Source of the DNA: Enterobacteriaceae bacterium
GTDB taxonomy: Bacteria > Pseudomonadota > Gammaproteobacteria > Enterobacterales > Enterobacteriaceae
Length of the DNA stretch: 64,000 nt
Direction of reading: 5' to 3'
Assembly (NCBI GenBank): GCA_902363335.1
Contig: CABIZV010000004.1
Location: forward strand, 62,001 to 126,000
The notes under the pieces are model-generated. The model saw only the letters and a program-made list of their open reading frames with translations, searched no databases and was not told where the DNA came from. Shown here one piece after another: positions 35,131 to 43,504 of the stretch (position 1 is its first letter; each line of letters opens with the position of its first letter). The position numbers and the translations under genes are program-made.

Positions 35131-36333
35131 GTGCAAAGTGTTGATGTTGCCATCGTAGGCGGTGGAATGGTTGGGCTGGCGGTGGCCTGCGGTTTACAGG
35201 GCAGCGGCCTGCGGGTTGCAGTACTGGAACAATCGCTGCCGCAGCCGCTTGCCGCCGATGCGCCGCCTGCGCTGCGCGTGTCGGCCATTAATGCGGGTAG
35301 CGAAAAGCTGTTATCGAAGCTGGACGTCTGGTCGGCAATTGTTGCCCAGCGCGCCAGCTGTTATCACGGTATGGAAGTGTGGGATAAAGACAGCTTTGGC
35401 CGCATCGCGTTTGACGACCGCAGCATGGGTTACAGCCATCTCGGGCATATCGTTGAAAATGCGGTTATTCATCAGGCGCTGTGGCAAAAGGCCGAGCGCT
35501 GCGCAGACGTCACGTTAATGGCACCGGCAGAATTACAGCAGGTGGTGTGGGGCGAGAACGAAGCCTTTTTGACCCTGAAAGATGGCAACATGCTGACCGC
35601 TCGCCTGGTGGTTGGCGCCGACGGCGCAAACTCCTGGCTACGCAACAAAGCCGATATTCCGCTGACCTTCTGGGATTACCGGCACCATGCGCTGGTCGCC
35701 ACCGTGCGCACCGAGGAGCCACATGAAGCCGTCGCGCGCCAGTGTTTCCACGGCGAAGGTATCCTCGCTTTCCTGCCGCTGTCCGATCCTCATTTATGCT
35801 CTATTGTCTGGTCGCTGTCGCCGCAGGAAGCTGAGCGGATGCAGCAAGCCGATGCTGCCGAATTTAATCAGGCGCTGAATATTGCCTTTGATAACCGTCT
35901 GGGGCTTTGCAAGGTGGAGAGTGAGCGGCAGATTTACCCGCTCACCGGACGCTATGCGCGCCAGTTTGCGGCGCACCGTTTAGCGCTGGTCGGCGATGCG
36001 GCGCACACCATCCACCCGCTTGCCGGGCAGGGCGTTAATCTGGGCTTTATGGATGCAGCTGAACTGATTAATGAGCTAAAGCGGCTACAGGCGCAGGGCA
36101 AAGATTTTGGTCAGCATTTTTATCTGCGTCGTTACGAGCGTAGCCGCAAGCACAGCGCGGCGGTCATGCTGGCTGGCATGCAAGGTTTCCGCGAACTGTT
36201 CGCTGGGGAAAATCCGGCTAAAAAACTGTTACGCGATATCGGCCTGAAACTGGCGGACACGCTGCCCGGCGTTAAACCGCAATTAATTCGTCAGGCGATG
36301 GGCCTGAATGACCTGCCTGACTGGCTTCGTTAA
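35131..36333 (+). CDS. ubiI: 2-octaprenylphenol hydroxylase UbiI (VisC)
   Basis: 400 aa starting with GTG, as in E. coli, with AAGGAG just before it. It is an FAD monooxygenase that adds the C5 hydroxyl of ubiquinone. FAD motifs are VAIVGGGMVGLAVA at the N terminus, VGADGANSWLRN near residue 160 and LVGDAAHTIHPLAGQGVNLG near residue 288. It is a paralogue of the preceding ubiH gene, and the two act in the same pathway. It ends 16 bp before a hairpin that may terminate the operon. Confidence 0.95.
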   Translation: MQSVDVAIVGGGMVGLAVACGLQGSGLRVAVLEQSLPQPLAADAPPALRVSAINAGSEKLLSKLDVWSAIVAQRASCYHGMEVWDKDSFGRIAFDDRSMGYSHLGHIVENAVIHQALWQKAERCADVTLMAPAELQQVVWGENEAFLTLKDGNMLTARLVVGADGANSWLRNKADIPLTFWDYRHHALVATVRTEEPHEAVARQCFHGEGILAFLPLSDPHLCSIVWSLSPQEAERMQQADAAEFNQALNIAFDNRLGLCKVESERQIYPLTGRYARQFAAHRLALVGDAAHTIHPLAGQGVNLGFMDAAELINELKRLQAQGKDFGQHFYLRRYERSRKHSAAVMLAGMQGFRELFAGENPAKKLLRDIGLKLADTLPGVKPQLIRQAMGLNDLPDWLR

Positions 36334-36348
36334 GTCGCTCACACTTTT

Positions 36349-36380
36349 ACTCCCGGTAATTCCACCGGGAGTCTCTCCCT
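36349..36380 (+). terminator. hairpin after ubiI
   Basis: ACTCCCGGT-AATTCC-ACCGGGAGT is a perfect 9-bp stem followed by CTCTCCCTC. The downstream run is poor in T, so it is a possible but weak terminator. Confidence 0.55.
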
Positions 36381-36725
36381 CATTTGAAAAAATCTAATTT
36401 CACGCCATTTTTCGCATTAGTTTTATTAATCCATCCTTTTTTTTGTTACGGAAAACACGCCTTGTTTCCCGCAGGAAATATTATCTTGTGCTAAATATCT
36501 CGCCGTTATTGTTAATAATATGTGGCGTATTTCGCTTTTTTGCAGTTGATAGTTCTGTATGATTTTTGGCGTCTTTGGGTCATAAGCTAATGTGATGGCC
36601 CTTTTTTCTTGATGGTTAACGACGGTGTTCAGTGGTAAGTTCAGGGAAAAGATAACGTTTGCGTCGGTGCCTTAGACGGGGATCGGCGTCAGGTTTTGTG
36701 GTGCGATTTACAAAACGAGGACATG
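36381..36725 (+). promoter_or_regulatory. gcvTHP control region
   Basis: About 340 bp without a gene between ubiI and gcvT. It is rich in AT tracts suited to Lrp binding. In E. coli this region binds GcvA, GcvR, Lrp and PurR. A PurR-like site is seen at its right side (see that entry). No riboswitch was recognised. Confidence 0.55.
36649..36664. promoter_or_regulatory. PurR-like box of the gcv operon
   Basis: AAGATAACGTTTGCGT matches 13 of 16 positions of the PurR consensus ACGCAAACGTTTGCGT. It lies about 62 bp before gcvT. PurR repression of gcvTHP is known in E. coli. Confidence 0.6.
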
Positions 36726-37820
36726 ATGGCTCAACAAACGCCTTTGTACGATCAGCACGTGTTATGTGGCGCGCGCATGGTAGATTTCCACGGCTGGATG
36801 ATGCCGCTGCACTATGGCTCGCAGATTGATGAACACCACGCGGTGCGTACCGATGCCGGGATGTTCGATGTGTCGCATATGACCATCGTTGACCTCCACG
36901 GCCCGAGAACCCGAGAATTTCTGCGCTATCTGCTGGCGAACGACGTCGCCAAGCTTACCAAACCGGGTAAAGCGCTTTACAGCGGCATGCTAAATGCCTC
37001 GGGTGGCGTGATTGACGACCTGATTGTCTATTACCTCACCGAAGATTATTTCCGCCTTGTTGTTAACTCCGCTACCCGCGAAAAAGACCTCTCCTGGATT
37101 ACCCAACACGCCGAACCTTATGCCATCGACATCACCGTCCGTGATGACCTGTCGCTTATTGCGGTACAGGGGCCGAACGCGCAGGCGAAAGCCAACAGCC
37201 TGTTTACCGATGAGCAGCGTCAGGCCGTTGACGGCATGAAACCGTTCTTTGGCGTACAGGCGGGCGACTTCTTTATCGCGACCACCGGCTATACCGGGGA
37301 AGCGGGTTATGAAATTGCGCTGCCGAAAGAGCAGGCCGCTGATTTCTGGCAAAAGCTGGTACAGGCTGGCGTGAAGCCTTGCGGTCTGGGCGCGCGCGAC
37401 ACGCTGCGTCTGGAAGCGGGCATGAACCTGTACGGTCAGGAGATGGATGAAGGCGTTTCGCCTCTGGCTGCCAATATGGGCTGGACTATCGCCTGGGAAC
37501 CGGCCGATCGTGACTTTATCGGTCGCGACGTACTGGAACAAGAACGCGAGAGAGGGACTGAACAACTCGTTGGCCTGGTGATGACAGAGAAAGGCGTCCT
37601 GCGCGGTGAACTGCCGGTACGCTTTACCGATGCCAACGGCAACGCCTGTGAAGGAACCATCACCAGCGGCACCTTCTCGCCAACTTTAGGCCACAGCATT
37701 GCGCTGGCCCGCGTCCCGGAAGGGATTGGCGAAACGGCAATTGTGCAAATCCGTAACCGCGAAATGCCGGTGAAAGTGACCAAACCTATTTTTGTGCGTA
37801 ACGGCAAGGCCGTCGCGTAA
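36726..37820 (+). CDS. gcvT: glycine cleavage system T protein
   Basis: 364 aa from MAQQTPLYDQHVL, the E. coli GcvT length. A longer reading of 10 residues lies in front. It passes the methylene group from the H-protein to tetrahydrofolate and releases ammonia. Conserved parts include MVDFHGWMMPLHYG near residue 18, MFDVSHM, LYSGMLNASGGVIDDL and GLGARDTLRLEAGMNLYGQ near residue 224. It heads the gcvTHP operon, with gcvH 26 bp downstream. Confidence 0.97.
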   Translation: MAQQTPLYDQHVLCGARMVDFHGWMMPLHYGSQIDEHHAVRTDAGMFDVSHMTIVDLHGPRTREFLRYLLANDVAKLTKPGKALYSGMLNASGGVIDDLIVYYLTEDYFRLVVNSATREKDLSWITQHAEPYAIDITVRDDLSLIAVQGPNAQAKANSLFTDEQRQAVDGMKPFFGVQAGDFFIATTGYTGEAGYEIALPKEQAADFWQKLVQAGVKPCGLGARDTLRLEAGMNLYGQEMDEGVSPLAANMGWTIAWEPADRDFIGRDVLEQERERGTEQLVGLVMTEKGVLRGELPVRFTDANGNACEGTITSGTFSPTLGHSIALARVPEGIGETAIVQIRNREMPVKVTKPIFVRNGKAVA

Positions 37821-37846
37821 CCTATTCTTATTCGGGAGAATTTTTG

Positions 37847-38236
37847 ATGAGCAACGTACCAGCAGAACTGAAATACAGCAAAGAACACGAATGGCTGCGC
37901 AAAGAAGCTGACGGTAGCTACACCGTGGGGATTACCGAGCACGCGCAGGAACTCCTGGGCGATATGGTCTTTGTTGACCTACCGGACGTTGGCGCCACCG
38001 TCAGCGCGGGCGATGACTGTGCGGTAGCAGAATCCGTTAAAGCGGCTTCTGATATTTACGCGCCAATCAGCGGTGAAATTGTCGCCGTCAACGAAGAACT
38101 GGGTGATTCACCGGAGCTTGTGAACAGTGAACCTTATGAAGGCGGCTGGATCTTCAAAATTAAAGCCAGTGACGAATCGCAGGTTGCCGCGTTGCTTGAT
38201 GCAACCGCATACCAAGCATTATTAGAAAACGAGTAA
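37847..38236 (+). CDS. gcvH: glycine cleavage system H protein
   Basis: 129 aa, as in E. coli. It carries the aminomethyl group on a lipoyl arm between the P, T and L proteins. The lipoylation site is Lys65 in ESVKAASDIYAP. The start MSNVPAELKYSKEHEW is preceded by a TTG in frame, but ATG is chosen because E. coli begins there and CGGGAG is well placed. It lies between gcvT and gcvP. After its stop a REP-like sequence fills the gap to gcvP. Confidence 0.97.
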   Translation: MSNVPAELKYSKEHEWLRKEADGSYTVGITEHAQELLGDMVFVDLPDVGATVSAGDDCAVAESVKAASDIYAPISGEIVAVNEELGDSPELVNSEPYEGGWIFKIKASDESQVAALLDATAYQALLENE

Positions 38237-38239
38237 GGT

Positions 38240-38312
38240 TGTGCCGGATGGCACTGCGTTTATCCGGCCTACGGCACGTAGGCCCGGTAAGCGAAGCGCC
38301 ACCGGGCAGTTC
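38240..38312. repeat. REP-like palindromes inside the gcv operon
   Basis: Two inverted units, GCCGGATGGCACTGCGTTTA-TCCGGC and GGCCCGGTAAGCGAAGCGCC-ACCGGGC, lie between gcvH and gcvP. They lie within an operon rather than at its end and could lower gcvP message or protect the gcvTH part. Confidence 0.7.
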
Positions 38313-38357
38313 AGTTAGATAATCTCGATTCACCGCACTTTTCAGGAACCATCGCTC

Positions 38358-41231
38358 ATGACACAGACTTTAAGCCAGCTTGAAAACCGTGGCGCGTTTA
38401 TTGAACGTCACATCGGGCCGGATGCCCAACAGCAGCAAGAGATGCTCAAAACCGTCGGCGCAGATTCATTAAATGCGCTGATTGGGCAGATCGTGCCGAA
38501 AGATATCCAGCTTGCTACGCCGCCACAGGTAGGCAACGCCACCACAGAATTCGCCGCGCTGGCAGAGCTGAAGGCAATTGCCAGCCGCAACAAGCGCTTT
38601 AAGTCATACATTGGCATGGGCTACACCCCGGTACAGCTGCCGCCGGTTATTCAGCGAAATATGCTGGAAAATCCAGGCTGGTACACGGCTTATACTCCCT
38701 ATCAGCCGGAAGTCTCGCAGGGGCGCCTGGAATCGTTGCTCAACTTCCAGCAGGTAACGCTGGATTTGACCGGCCTGGATATGGCCTCAGCTTCCTTGCT
38801 GGATGAAGCGACCGCCGCGGCTGAAGCCATGGCAATGGCTAAACGCGTCAGCAAACTGAAAAACGCGAATCGCTTCTTCGTCGCCGCTGACGTGCATCCA
38901 CAAACGCTGGACGTGGTGCGCACCCGTGCGGAAACCTTCGGCTTTGACGTGATTGTGGATGACGCGGACAAGGCGCTCGAGCATCAGGACGTCTTCGGCG
39001 TGCTGTTACAGCAGGTAGGCACGACCGGTGAGGTTCACGACTACAGCAAGCTGATCGCTGAGCTGAAATCGCGCAAAGTGGTCGTAAGCGTTGCCGCTGA
39101 TTTTATGGCGCTGGTGCTGTTAACCGCGCCGGGCAAGCAGGGCGCGGACATTGTCTTCGGCTCCGCTCAACGCTTTGGCGTACCGATGGGCTACGGCGGC
39201 CCACACGCGGCGTTCTTTGCGGCCAAAGATGAATTCAAACGCGCGATGCCGGGCCGTATTATCGGCGTATCGAAAGATGCGGCGGGCAATACCGCTTTGC
39301 GCATGGCGATGCAGACGCGTGAGCAGCATATTCGCCGCGAGAAAGCCAACTCCAACATCTGTACTTCACAGGTACTGCTGGCGAACATCGCTAGCCTGTA
39401 TGCGGTTTATCACGGCCCGGTTGGCCTGAAACGTATCGCTAATCGTATCCACCGTCTGACCGATATTCTGGCAGCCGGTCTGCAACAAAAAGGCCAGAAG
39501 CTGCGCTTTGCGCACTACTTTGACACCCTGTGTGTTGAAGTGGCCGACAAAGCCGCCGTACTGGCGCGGGCGCAAGCCGCTGAGATTAACCTGCGTAGCG
39601 ACATCCTGAACGCCGTGGGGATCACCCTGAACGAAACCACCACTCGCGAAGATGTGCTGGGCCTGTTTAACGTCATTCTGGGCGACAACCACGGCCTGGA
39701 TATCGACGCGCTGGACAAAGATGTCGCGCTCGATAGCCGCTCCATCCCGCAGACCATGCTGCGTGATGATGCGATTCTCAGCCACCCGGTCTTTAATCGC
39801 TACCACAGCGAAACGGAGATGATGCGCTATATGCACTCTCTGGAGCGTAAAGATCTGGCGCTGAATCAGGCGATGATCCCGCTGGGATCGTGCACCATGA
39901 AGCTTAACGCCGCCGCGGAAATGATCCCAATCACGTGGCCTGAATTTGCCGAACTGCACCCGTTCTGCCCGGTAGAGCAGGCGGAAGGCTACCATCAGAT
40001 GATCGGTCAGCTGTCCGATTGGCTGGTGAAATTAACCGGTTACGACGCGCTGTGTATGCAGCCAAACTCCGGCGCGCAGGGCGAATATGCGGGTCTGCTG
40101 GCGATTCGTCACTACCATGAAAGCCGTAACGACGGTCATCGCGATATTTGCCTTATCCCAAGCTCGGCGCACGGCACTAACCCGGCCTCCGCGCAGATGG
40201 CGGGAATGCAGGTTGTGGTCGTTGCTTGTGATAAAAACGGCAACATCGACCTGGCCGACCTGCGCGCGAAAGCGGAGCAAAACGCGGCGAACCTGTCCTG
40301 CATCATGGTGACCTACCCGTCGACCCACGGCGTGTATGAAGAGACGATCCGCGAAGTGTGTGAAATCGTACACCAGTTCGGCGGTCAGGTTTATCTTGAT
40401 GGCGCGAACATGAACGCGCAGGTGGGCATTACTTCCCCAGGCTTTATCGGCGCGGACGTTTCGCACCTTAACCTGCATAAAACTTTCTGTATCCCACACG
40501 GCGGCGGCGGCCCAGGTATGGGGCCTATCGGCGTGAAAGCGCATCTGGCGCCGTTTGTTCCGGGCCATAGCGTTGTGCATATCGAAGGCATGCTGACCCG
40601 TCAGGGCGCGGTCTCCGCGGCACCGTTCGGCAGCGCCTCTATTTTGCCAATCAGCTGGATGTATATCCGCATGATGGGTGCGGAAGGCTTAAAACAGGCA
40701 AGCCAGCTGGCGATTCTGAACGCTAACTATATTGCGACTCGCCTGAAAGACGCTTATCCGGTGCTGTACACCGGCCGCGACGGTCACGTGGCGCACGAAT
40801 GTATTCTTGATATTCGTCCGCTGAAAGAAGAGACCGGCATCAGCGAGCTGGATATTGCTAAGCGCTTGATCGACTACGGTTTCCACGCCCCGACTATGTC
40901 ATTCCCGGTAGCCGGTACGCTGATGGTTGAGCCGACCGAATCGGAAAGCAAAGCTGAACTGGATCGCTTTATTGAGGCGATGCTGGCAATCCGTGCTGAA
41001 ATCGACCGCGTGAAAGCGGGTGAGTGGACGCTCGAAGATAACCCGCTGGTTAACGCGCCGCACACGCAGAATGAGCTGGTGAGCGAGTGGAATCATGGTT
41101 ACAGCCGTGAAGTTGCTGTTTTCCCGGCGGGCATGGCGAACAAATACTGGCCGACGGTGAAACGTCTCGACGATGTTTACGGCGACCGTAACCTGTTCTG
41201 CTCTTGTGTCCCGATGAGTGAATACCAGTAA
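38358..41231 (+). CDS. gcvP: glycine dehydrogenase (decarboxylating), P protein
   Basis: 957 aa, same as E. coli GcvP. With pyridoxal phosphate it decarboxylates glycine and passes the aminomethyl group to GcvH. The protein has two aminotransferase-like halves. The N-terminal half has RHIGPDAQQQQEML and YTPYQPEVSQGRLESLLNFQ. The C-terminal half holds the PLP lysine in NLHKTFCIPHGGGGPGMGP near residue 708. Highly conserved sections of CTMKLNAAAEM and SSAHGTNPASAQMAG are present. It completes the gcv operon and is followed by a terminator. Confidence 0.97.
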   Translation: MTQTLSQLENRGAFIERHIGPDAQQQQEMLKTVGADSLNALIGQIVPKDIQLATPPQVGNATTEFAALAELKAIASRNKRFKSYIGMGYTPVQLPPVIQRNMLENPGWYTAYTPYQPEVSQGRLESLLNFQQVTLDLTGLDMASASLLDEATAAAEAMAMAKRVSKLKNANRFFVAADVHPQTLDVVRTRAETFGFDVIVDDADKALEHQDVFGVLLQQVGTTGEVHDYSKLIAELKSRKVVVSVAADFMALVLLTAPGKQGADIVFGSAQRFGVPMGYGGPHAAFFAAKDEFKRAMPGRIIGVSKDAAGNTALRMAMQTREQHIRREKANSNICTSQVLLANIASLYAVYHGPVGLKRIANRIHRLTDILAAGLQQKGQKLRFAHYFDTLCVEVADKAAVLARAQAAEINLRSDILNAVGITLNETTTREDVLGLFNVILGDNHGLDIDALDKDVALDSRSIPQTMLRDDAILSHPVFNRYHSETEMMRYMHSLERKDLALNQAMIPLGSCTMKLNAAAEMIPITWPEFAELHPFCPVEQAEGYHQMIGQLSDWLVKLTGYDALCMQPNSGAQGEYAGLLAIRHYHESRNDGHRDICLIPSSAHGTNPASAQMAGMQVVVVACDKNGNIDLADLRAKAEQNAANLSCIMVTYPSTHGVYEETIREVCEIVHQFGGQVYLDGANMNAQVGITSPGFIGADVSHLNLHKTFCIPHGGGGPGMGPIGVKAHLAPFVPGHSVVHIEGMLTRQGAVSAAPFGSASILPISWMYIRMMGAEGLKQASQLAILNANYIATRLKDAYPVLYTGRDGHVAHECILDIRPLKEETGISELDIAKRLIDYGFHAPTMSFPVAGTLMVEPTESESKAELDRFIEAMLAIRAEIDRVKAGEWTLEDNPLVNAPHTQNELVSEWNHGYSREVAVFPAGMANKYWPTVKRLDDVYGDRNLFCSCVPMSEYQ

Positions 41232-41253
41232 TCGCTTGATTACACTATCCTTT

Positions 41254-41280
41254 AAAGGCGCTTCGGCGCCTTTATTTTTT
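41254..41280 (+). terminator. intrinsic terminator of the gcvTHP operon
   Basis: AAAGGCGC-TTCG-GCGCCTTT is a UUCG-capped stem followed by ATTTTTT. It lies about 22 bp after the gcvP stop, 12 bp before ygfF. Confidence 0.92.
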
Positions 41281-41291
41281 GGGAGAAACGC

Positions 41292-42020
41292 ATGGCACTG
41301 GCATTGGTCACCGGCGCAAGCCGGGGAATTGGTCGAGCGACGGCGATCCTGCTGGCGCAGGAAGGGTATACGGTCGCGGTGAACTATCACCAGAATGCGC
41401 AGGCGGCGGATGAGGTGGTGAGCCTTATCAAGGCGTCGGGCGGTAAGGCATTTGCTGTGCAGGCCGATGTGGGGGATGAAGCGCAGGTCGAGGCGATGTT
41501 TGCGGTACTGGACGAGCAACCAGAGGCGCTGACCGCGCTGGTCAATAACGCCGGTATCCTGTTTACGCAAAGCCGGGTGGAAGCGCTGAGCGCCGAGCGT
41601 ATCAATCGGGTACTGAAAACTAACGTCACCGGCTATTTCCTCTGTTGCCGTGAGGCGGTAAAGCGGATGGGGCAAGGAGGCGCGATTGTAAACGTCTCTT
41701 CTGCGGCATCTCGCCTGGGTGCGCCTTTTGAATATGTGGATTACGCGGCTTCAAAGGGGGCCGTGGATACGCTGACGATGGGGCTGGCGCTTGAGGTCGC
41801 GGCGCAGGGGATCCGCGTGAATGGCGTACGCCCGGGTTTGATTTATACCGAGATGCACGCCAGCGGCGGCGAGCCGGGGCGCGTCGATCGCGTGAAGTCG
41901 ATGCTGCCGATGCAGCGCGGCGGCCAGCCGGAAGAGGTGGCGCAGGCGATTGTCTGGCTGTTGAGCGAGAAGGCGTCTTATGTGACGGGGAGTTTTCTTG
42001 AGTTAGCGGGTGGGAAGTAG
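41292..42020 (+). CDS. ygfF: short-chain dehydrogenase/reductase YgfF
   Basis: 242 aa. It is an SDR oxidoreductase: the cofactor loop TGASRGIG lies near residue 7, NNAG near residue 86, a catalytic Ser in NVSSAASR, and the YxxxK motif in YAASK near residue 152. Compared with E. coli YgfF a short Gly-rich insert before GGAIVNVSS is absent, which accounts for the smaller length. The substrate is unknown. It stands alone after the gcvP terminator. The prophage lies just downstream. Confidence 0.93.
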   Translation: MALALVTGASRGIGRATAILLAQEGYTVAVNYHQNAQAADEVVSLIKASGGKAFAVQADVGDEAQVEAMFAVLDEQPEALTALVNNAGILFTQSRVEALSAERINRVLKTNVTGYFLCCREAVKRMGQGGAIVNVSSAASRLGAPFEYVDYAASKGAVDTLTMGLALEVAAQGIRVNGVRPGLIYTEMHASGGEPGRVDRVKSMLPMQRGGQPEEVAQAIVWLLSEKASYVTGSFLELAGGK

Positions 42021-42024
42021 TGCG

Positions 42025-42205
42025 AGATTGCCCCTCACCCTAACCCTCTCCCCGTGGGGGAGAGGGGACCGACCGAGTATGTGGCACGTCCGCTTTTCTC
42101 TCTCGCCCCTTTGGGGAGAGGGAACCGACCGTGCATGTGGCACGTCTGCTTTTCTCCCTCGCCCCGTGGGGATGAGGGGACCGGTCGAGCATGTGGCACG
42201 TCCGC
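42025..42205. repeat. 56-bp tandem repeat array at the prophage junction
   Basis: TGTGGCACGT recurs at 42,080, 42,136 and 42,192, that is every 56 bp. Each unit contains a hairpin such as CTCTCCCC-GTGG-GGGAGAG followed by a GACCG segment and TGTGGCACGTCCGCTTTT. The first two units are complete, and the third is cut by the prophage left end. It is a host intergenic element. Confidence 0.8.
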
Positions 42206-42381
42206 TGTATTGATTCACTAAGGATACGACAATAACCGGGAAGAAACCGGAGTATGTGGGAATTCACGGGAGGCTGGGTACTTCGGGGGCTGCAAAGGAA
42301 ATGCGGCCTGAACACGGAGGATATTGATGAACTACGACAAAACAAACATTTCTGGCGAATGATTCACTAAAAGTGCGAATC
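42206..42381 (+). other. attL with candidate transposase sites L1, L2 and L3
   Basis: L1 (about 42,211-42,232) is TGATTCACTAAGGATACGAC plus AA. L3 (42,360-42,381) is TGATTCACTAAAAGTGCGAA plus TC. A weaker match, L2, lies near 42,319-42,340 around AACTACGACAAAA. The offsets from the terminus (6, about 114 and 155) closely parallel those I recall for Mu L1-L3 (6, 111, 151). L1 and L3 are strong matches; L2 is tentative. Confidence 0.75.
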
Positions 42382-42551
42382 AGTATTTTCTCATTTAAGT
42401 TTTACACCTCTCTTTAAAAACCCTTCAAAGCTGGCAACAAATCACTTTAAGTTGTCTGACCACGATCAATTAATAATCATTAGCAACGTGTGATTTTAAG
42501 CATCATTCCCATCACTAGGTTTGTGGTATGTATACCTGACTTAGCTCTTTG
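42382..42551. other. gap between attL and the repressor gene
   Basis: About 170 AT-rich bases with no credible gene on either strand. I see no feature that can be named. Confidence 0.4.
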
Positions 42552-43088
42552 TTACCCAGCTTTACTGCGTGGCTCCGTCTTAGGCGCTATGGTATCGCTA
42601 TGTTCCTGGCCCTCATACTTAGATAAAATCTCTTTCATAGTTTCATCAGGTAAAGCCTGGAGAACCTGTAGCGTTTTTAATTGCTCCTGAGTGATCCCTA
42701 GCGCTTCCAATACCGTTTCATGACCGATTATAGAAGGCATTAGCCCCTTTATACCGGAAACGCGAACAACCTCCACTGCTGTTGCCTGTTCTTCTGGCGT
42801 GAGTAGGCTTAAAGCAGAAATTAAACGTTCATCAACAGAATGGGTTTGCTGTTGTCTGGGTTCAAATGAGATCGCAGAACTGGCAGAACCATGCAGATAT
42901 GATCTGGTTTGCTCTGGCAAGCTGCTAATATGGTAATCGTATGACACTCCCTTCCCGCCATGTCGTTGGCGCTTTCTCCAGTTTTCAATTGTTGCCTTTC
43001 GTGAAATGTTAGTCGCCAGCTTCGGTAGCCCCGGCAACCCTTCAAGCTCTTTCGCGCTGTACCATTCTTTGATTTCTTTATCATTCAT
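42552..43088 (-). CDS. Mu-type immunity repressor (c)
   Basis: 178 aa. The N-terminal part (residues 8-58) is a Mu-type winged DNA-binding domain: EWYSAKELEGLPGLP, then NISRKATIENWRKR and GGKGVSYDY. It resembles the N-terminal domain of the transposase at 43,505, as in Mu, where both bind the operator region. The C-terminal half is probably for multimerisation and turnover by proteolysis. It is transcribed leftward away from ner. It keeps the prophage silent by blocking the early promoter and transposase binding. Confidence 0.9.
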   Translation of the reverse strand: MNDKEIKEWYSAKELEGLPGLPKLATNISRKATIENWRKRQRHGGKGVSYDYHISSLPEQTRSYLHGSASSAISFEPRQQQTHSVDERLISALSLLTPEEQATAVEVVRVSGIKGLMPSIIGHETVLEALGITQEQLKTLQVLQALPDETMKEILSKYEGQEHSDTIAPKTEPRSKAG

Positions 43089-43159
43089 TTTGAATCACCA
43101 TGATTTCACAAAATGGGAAATTAAATTTCATTTAAATTCAAAGGGATGAGTGCGATTAA

Positions 43160-43202
43160 TTCAAATCATTCAAAATCATCGTTGAATTGAAAATGATTTG
43201 AA
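43160..43202. promoter_or_regulatory. operator region between repressor and ner
   Basis: TTCAAATCATT (43,160-43,170) and its exact reverse complement AATGATTTGAA (43,192-43,202) form a perfect 11-bp inverted repeat with a 21-bp spacer. Related copies (TTCAAAATCAT) lie between them. The location matches the Mu operator and internal activation sequence, so repressor, Ner and transposase may bind here. Confidence 0.75.
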
Positions 43203-43210
43203 ACTATCAT
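43182..43210 (+). promoter_or_regulatory. early promoter Pe of the prophage
   Basis: TTGAAT (-35) and TATCAT (-10) are 17 bp apart and overlap the right operator half. The predicted start lies about 30 bp before the ner ATG. Confidence 0.65.
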
Positions 43211-43248
43211 CATTCCCGTACCCGACGAGCTACGCGTAAAGGTAGCTT

Positions 43249-43497
43249 ATGGGGGATTTGAAAGGATTGCATGAAATGAGCGTGAATAAAAGAACTCTCA
43301 ATAAAGATTGGCACCGTGCTGATATTGTCGCAGAACTACACAAGCGACGAGTTTCTTTAGCTGAGTTAGGGCGCACTAATCAGTTATCAGCGTCCACGTT
43401 GAAAAATGCGCTTGATAAACGATATCCAAAGGCAGAGAAAATCATCGCAGATGCGTTGGGCCTTGCTCCGCAAGAAATTTGGCCATCTAGATACTAG
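43249..43497 (+). CDS. ner: Ner-like early regulator
   Basis: 82 aa, or 73 aa if the second ATG at 43,276 (better placed AAAGGA) is used. It resembles Mu Ner: DWHRADIVAELHKRRVSLAEL, then helix-turn-helix QLSASTLKNALDKRYPKAEK and a C-terminal PQEIWPSRY that is almost invariant. Ner turns down both the early and the repressor promoter after infection and so favours lytic growth. It is the first rightward gene and is followed 7 bp later by the transposase. Confidence 0.92.
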   Translation: MGDLKGLHEMSVNKRTLNKDWHRADIVAELHKRRVSLAELGRTNQLSASTLKNALDKRYPKAEKIIADALGLAPQEIWPSRY

Positions 43498-43504
43498 GTG
43501 CATC

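Noticed and set aside
42025..42205. Possible CRISPR array
   Set aside because: The units are tandem copies of one 56-bp sequence with no unique spacers, and no cas gene is near.
42010..42345. Small open frames across the tandem repeat and the phage left end
   Set aside because: They translate hairpin repeats and attL sequence; the peptides are low-complexity and cross the insertion junction.
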